Position numbers and translations under genes: made by a program. A DNA stretch of 64,000 nt from Pseudobacter sp. (GTDB lineage Bacteria > Bacteroidota > Bacteroidia > Chitinophagales > Chitinophagaceae): positions 1 through 64,000 of the forward strand of contig JAFIGX010000014.1 in assembly GCA_017849455.1 (NCBI GenBank), written 5' to 3'. Shown here piece by piece: positions 62,065 to 64,000 of this stretch (positions within the stretch are counted from its first letter, which is position 1; every line of letters starts with the position of its first letter). A model generated the notes under the pieces. It ran no database searches. It was not told the origin of the DNA and saw only the letters and a list, made by a program, of their open reading frames with translations.

Positions 62065-63519
62065 TCAGAATTGAAAGTAGATGAACTCATGAGGCGCTTC
62101 CGAATTTTTAAGGCCGTAAGAAAGTATGGTCAGGGTGATGGCCGAGTAAAAAAGCCATCGAACAGGCCTGGCCCTTATAAGCCCTGCCTTTTCTATCGCG
62201 TATTTATTTTCCCTTCCCAGCCATTCTACCAGCATGAATACAGCGATCAGGAACAGCAGCCCTTTCGAGTAGGTATCCGGTTCGGGCAACCTGAACAGGG
62301 ATCTCGAAAAAATGCCGGAGATGTACTGAATGGCAGTATCGAGATCCGCTGCCCGGAAAAAGATCCAGGCAAATACTGTCGATGCAAATGTGATAGCGAT
62401 GGCAGATGCTTCCCTGAATGAAGGCAGGTTTTTTCCCGGGGCCACTATTTCAAGATGCTCCCTGTTTGTCCTGAACAGGATGGATGGCAGGATGAACAGG
62501 GCATGAAGTGATCCCCATACAATGAAAGTGAAATTGGCGCCATGCCAGAATCCGCTGACTAGAAAAATGATCAGCGTATTCCTGATCCGCATCCAGTTCC
62601 CTCCCCTGCTTCCACCGAGCGGGATATACAGGTAGTCCCTGAACCAGGAAGACAGTGAAACATGCCAGCGTCGCCAAAATTCCGCGATATCTCTCGAAAA
62701 ATATGGGAATTTGAAATTCTGCAGGAGCTCGAACCCGAACAACCTGGCGGTTCCCAGTGCAATGTCCGAATAGCCGGAAAAATCGGCATATATCTGGAAA
62801 GCAAATAACACGGCCCCCAGCGCCAGGGTGCTGCCGGACCAGGCAGCATGATCATTGAAGATCATATCCACATAGCCTGCACAACTATCTGCGATCACCA
62901 TTTTCTTGAACAGGCCCCATAGGATCTGCCGGAGACCGTCGACACTTTTTGCATAACTGAATTCCCTGGCCTTCTCTACCTGGGGTAATAAATGTGTTGC
63001 CCGCTCGATAGGGCCTGCTACCAGCAATGGAAAGAAGCTGACGAACAAAGCATAGTTGATCCAATTGCCGGTCGGGGCTATTTTCCGGTTGTAGATATCA
63101 AAAACATAAGAAAGACCATGAAAAGTATAAAATGAAATGCCGACAGGTAAAATGATGTTCAGTGTTGAATGATGCGGTGTAAACCCGAACTGTTGCAATA
63201 GCGCTGCAAACGAATCGACAAAGAAATTATAGTATTTGAAGAAGCCCAGTAAGGCCAGGTTGATCACAACAGAGATGATCAGCCATGTTCTTTGCTGGGA
63301 CCTGGTGGACGACCGGTGGATCTGCAAGCCGGAAATGAAATCAAGAAAAGTTGAAAAAGCCAGTAAGAAAACGAATCTCCAATCCCAACAACTGTAAAAA
63401 AAGTAGCTCGCGATGAGCAGTAGAAGGTTTTGGTAAACAAGCTTCCTGCCGGACAAAAACCAATAAAGTGCGAATACAACCGGTAGGAAAATAGCAAAGG
63501 GCAGGGAATTAAAATGCAT
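62065..63519 (-). CDS. MBOAT family O-acyltransferase (AlgI-like)
   Basis: Polytopic membrane acyltransferase of 484 residues, the size of AlgI/DltB/PatA-type proteins. The AlgI signature RRWHVSLSSWFRDYLYIPLGGSRGG (about 270-294) and the catalytic-His block SGFWHGANFTFIVWGSLHAL (His326) are both present, with about 11 hydrophobic helices. It probably transfers acetyl groups onto an exported polysaccharide, helped by the SGNH-like gene immediately downstream. Start at ATG 63519 (MHFNSLPFAIFLPVVF); a start three codons upstream is also possible. No glycan-synthesis genes are visible in the window. Confidence 0.94.
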   Translation of the reverse strand: MHFNSLPFAIFLPVVFALYWFLSGRKLVYQNLLLLIASYFFYSCWDWRFVFLLAFSTFLDFISGLQIHRSSTRSQQRTWLIISVVINLALLGFFKYYNFFVDSFAALLQQFGFTPHHSTLNIILPVGISFYTFHGLSYVFDIYNRKIAPTGNWINYALFVSFFPLLVAGPIERATHLLPQVEKAREFSYAKSVDGLRQILWGLFKKMVIADSCAGYVDMIFNDHAAWSGSTLALGAVLFAFQIYADFSGYSDIALGTARLFGFELLQNFKFPYFSRDIAEFWRRWHVSLSSWFRDYLYIPLGGSRGGNWMRIRNTLIIFLVSGFWHGANFTFIVWGSLHALFILPSILFRTNREHLEIVAPGKNLPSFREASAIAITFASTVFAWIFFRAADLDTAIQYISGIFSRSLFRLPEPDTYSKGLLFLIAVFMLVEWLGRENKYAIEKAGLIRARPVRWLFYSAITLTILSYGLKNSEAPHEFIYFQF

Positions 63520-63677
63520 CCTGGGCAACGATTTTCGAGTGCCCGATAAAGTTATGGATTCCGGGAGAACAGGGTGCGAATGATTTTTTTCACGATAATT
63601 TTACATTGAACGCAAGTCATATTCCATAAATACTTAATGATGGAAATCCAATCATCACTGCCAGGATGCTGCCAGTG

Positions 63678-63709
63678 TTTGCGACAGTGCTGAAAGGAAA
63701 GTATATTTG
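63678..63709 (+). promoter_or_regulatory. Near-ideal Bacteroidota promoter of the 67-aa gene
   Basis: TTTG at 63678-63681 and TATATTTG at 63702-63709, separated by 20 bases. The ATG follows 27 bases downstream. Confidence 0.7.
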
Positions 63710-63736
63710 ATGAGTGATCATTAAAAAATATTTTAT

Positions 63737-63940
63737 ATGAACCGTTTTGATGAGGTCCAGAAACTGGCCGCCACCTATGCCCGGCAATTGCAGAAGACAG
63801 TAAAGACTTTGGAGACCATTCACCGGGCGCAACCTGAACACTTTTCCCCACAGATGATCGCGGATTACGAAGCCGCAAAGGCCGCCAGTGAAATAACTTC
63901 AGAAAAATTCAGGAATTTGATCGGGTCGATCAGCCATTGA
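63737..63940 (+). CDS. Unknown small helical protein (67 aa)
   Basis: A 67-residue soluble protein that is almost wholly helical (MNRFDEVQKLAATYARQLQKTVKTLETIHRAQPEHFSPQMIADYEAAKAASEITSEKFRNLIG). No family recognised. A strong promoter directly upstream and a protein-like composition support it as a real gene. It is divergent from the MBOAT gene. Nothing recognisable follows in the last 60 bases. Confidence 0.7.
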   Translation: MNRFDEVQKLAATYARQLQKTVKTLETIHRAQPEHFSPQMIADYEAAKAASEITSEKFRNLIGSISH

Positions 63941-64000
63941 TCGCCTGTCTGTGTTCAGCCACCCTTTACTTTCAGGGGCAGCCCTCTGTCAATTATTCTA

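Overview
The window looks like a chromosomal stretch from a Bacteroidota bacterium, most likely of the Chitinophagaceae. Evidence: many genes are preceded by the phylum's TAnnTTTG (-7) element, sometimes with TTTG 19-20 bases upstream (-33), and lack clear Shine-Dalgarno sequences. There is a giant secreted protein with a C-terminal type IX secretion (T9SS) sorting domain, a bacillithiol gene (bshC), and DUF3857, DUF6236, DoxX/BT_3928-like and DUF5117/5118-type metalloprotease families typical of the phylum. I see no phage, insertion sequence, CRISPR array or rRNA. One tRNA (Pro, anticodon GGG) is present.

Layout. 1-4.7 kb: a heptamer repeat array, gyrA, a secreted TPR protein and a 52-residue membrane protein. 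4.8-6.3 kb: an AT-rich patch with a Fic protein and a VOC-fold protein. 6.3-15.2 kb: a nitroreductase, then purK and purE separated by a complete RND efflux operon (adaptor, pump, TolC), then a gene of unknown function. 15.2-20.9 kb (minus strand): bshC, an FAD amino-acid dehydrogenase and a ketoglutarate-semialdehyde-type dehydrogenase (two likely hydroxyproline-catabolism steps), and rimO. 21-27.4 kb: a small barrel-like protein, a large zinc metalloprotease, then pdhA, a TPR protein, ribH and a lutA-like gene. 27.6-36.3 kb: recF and a DciA-like DUF721 gene, a DUF1599/DoxX/OppB-like operon divergent from folP, an FKBP lipoprotein, a DHH phosphoesterase and a TraB/GumN protein. 36.4-43.8 kb: two DUF3857 proteins (one with an intact transglutaminase triad, one apparently dead) and a run of small unknown genes ending with a methyltransferase and tRNA-Pro. 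44.2-52.2 kb (minus): a Na+/H+ antiporter and a second RND efflux operon in reversed order (TolC, pump, adaptor). 52.4-60.3 kb: a 2646-residue secreted protein built from four tandem modules of about 400 residues, then FG-GAP-like, CARDB-like, GEVED-like and T9SS sorting regions. 60.5-64 kb: a half-size EamA transporter, an SGNH-like/MBOAT pair and a 67-residue protein with a textbook promoter.

The strongest unexplained pattern is a set of long intergenic inverted repeats whose arms are made of degenerate 7- or 8-base tandem units. Four full copies share an octamer arm (RGTTRAMA) and three of these share a GC-richer central hairpin. They sit mostly at the 3' ends of genes, and in two cases provide the last codons and stop codon of the upstream gene. 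Two further loci (window start; between pdhA and recF) have the same architecture with unrelated heptamers.
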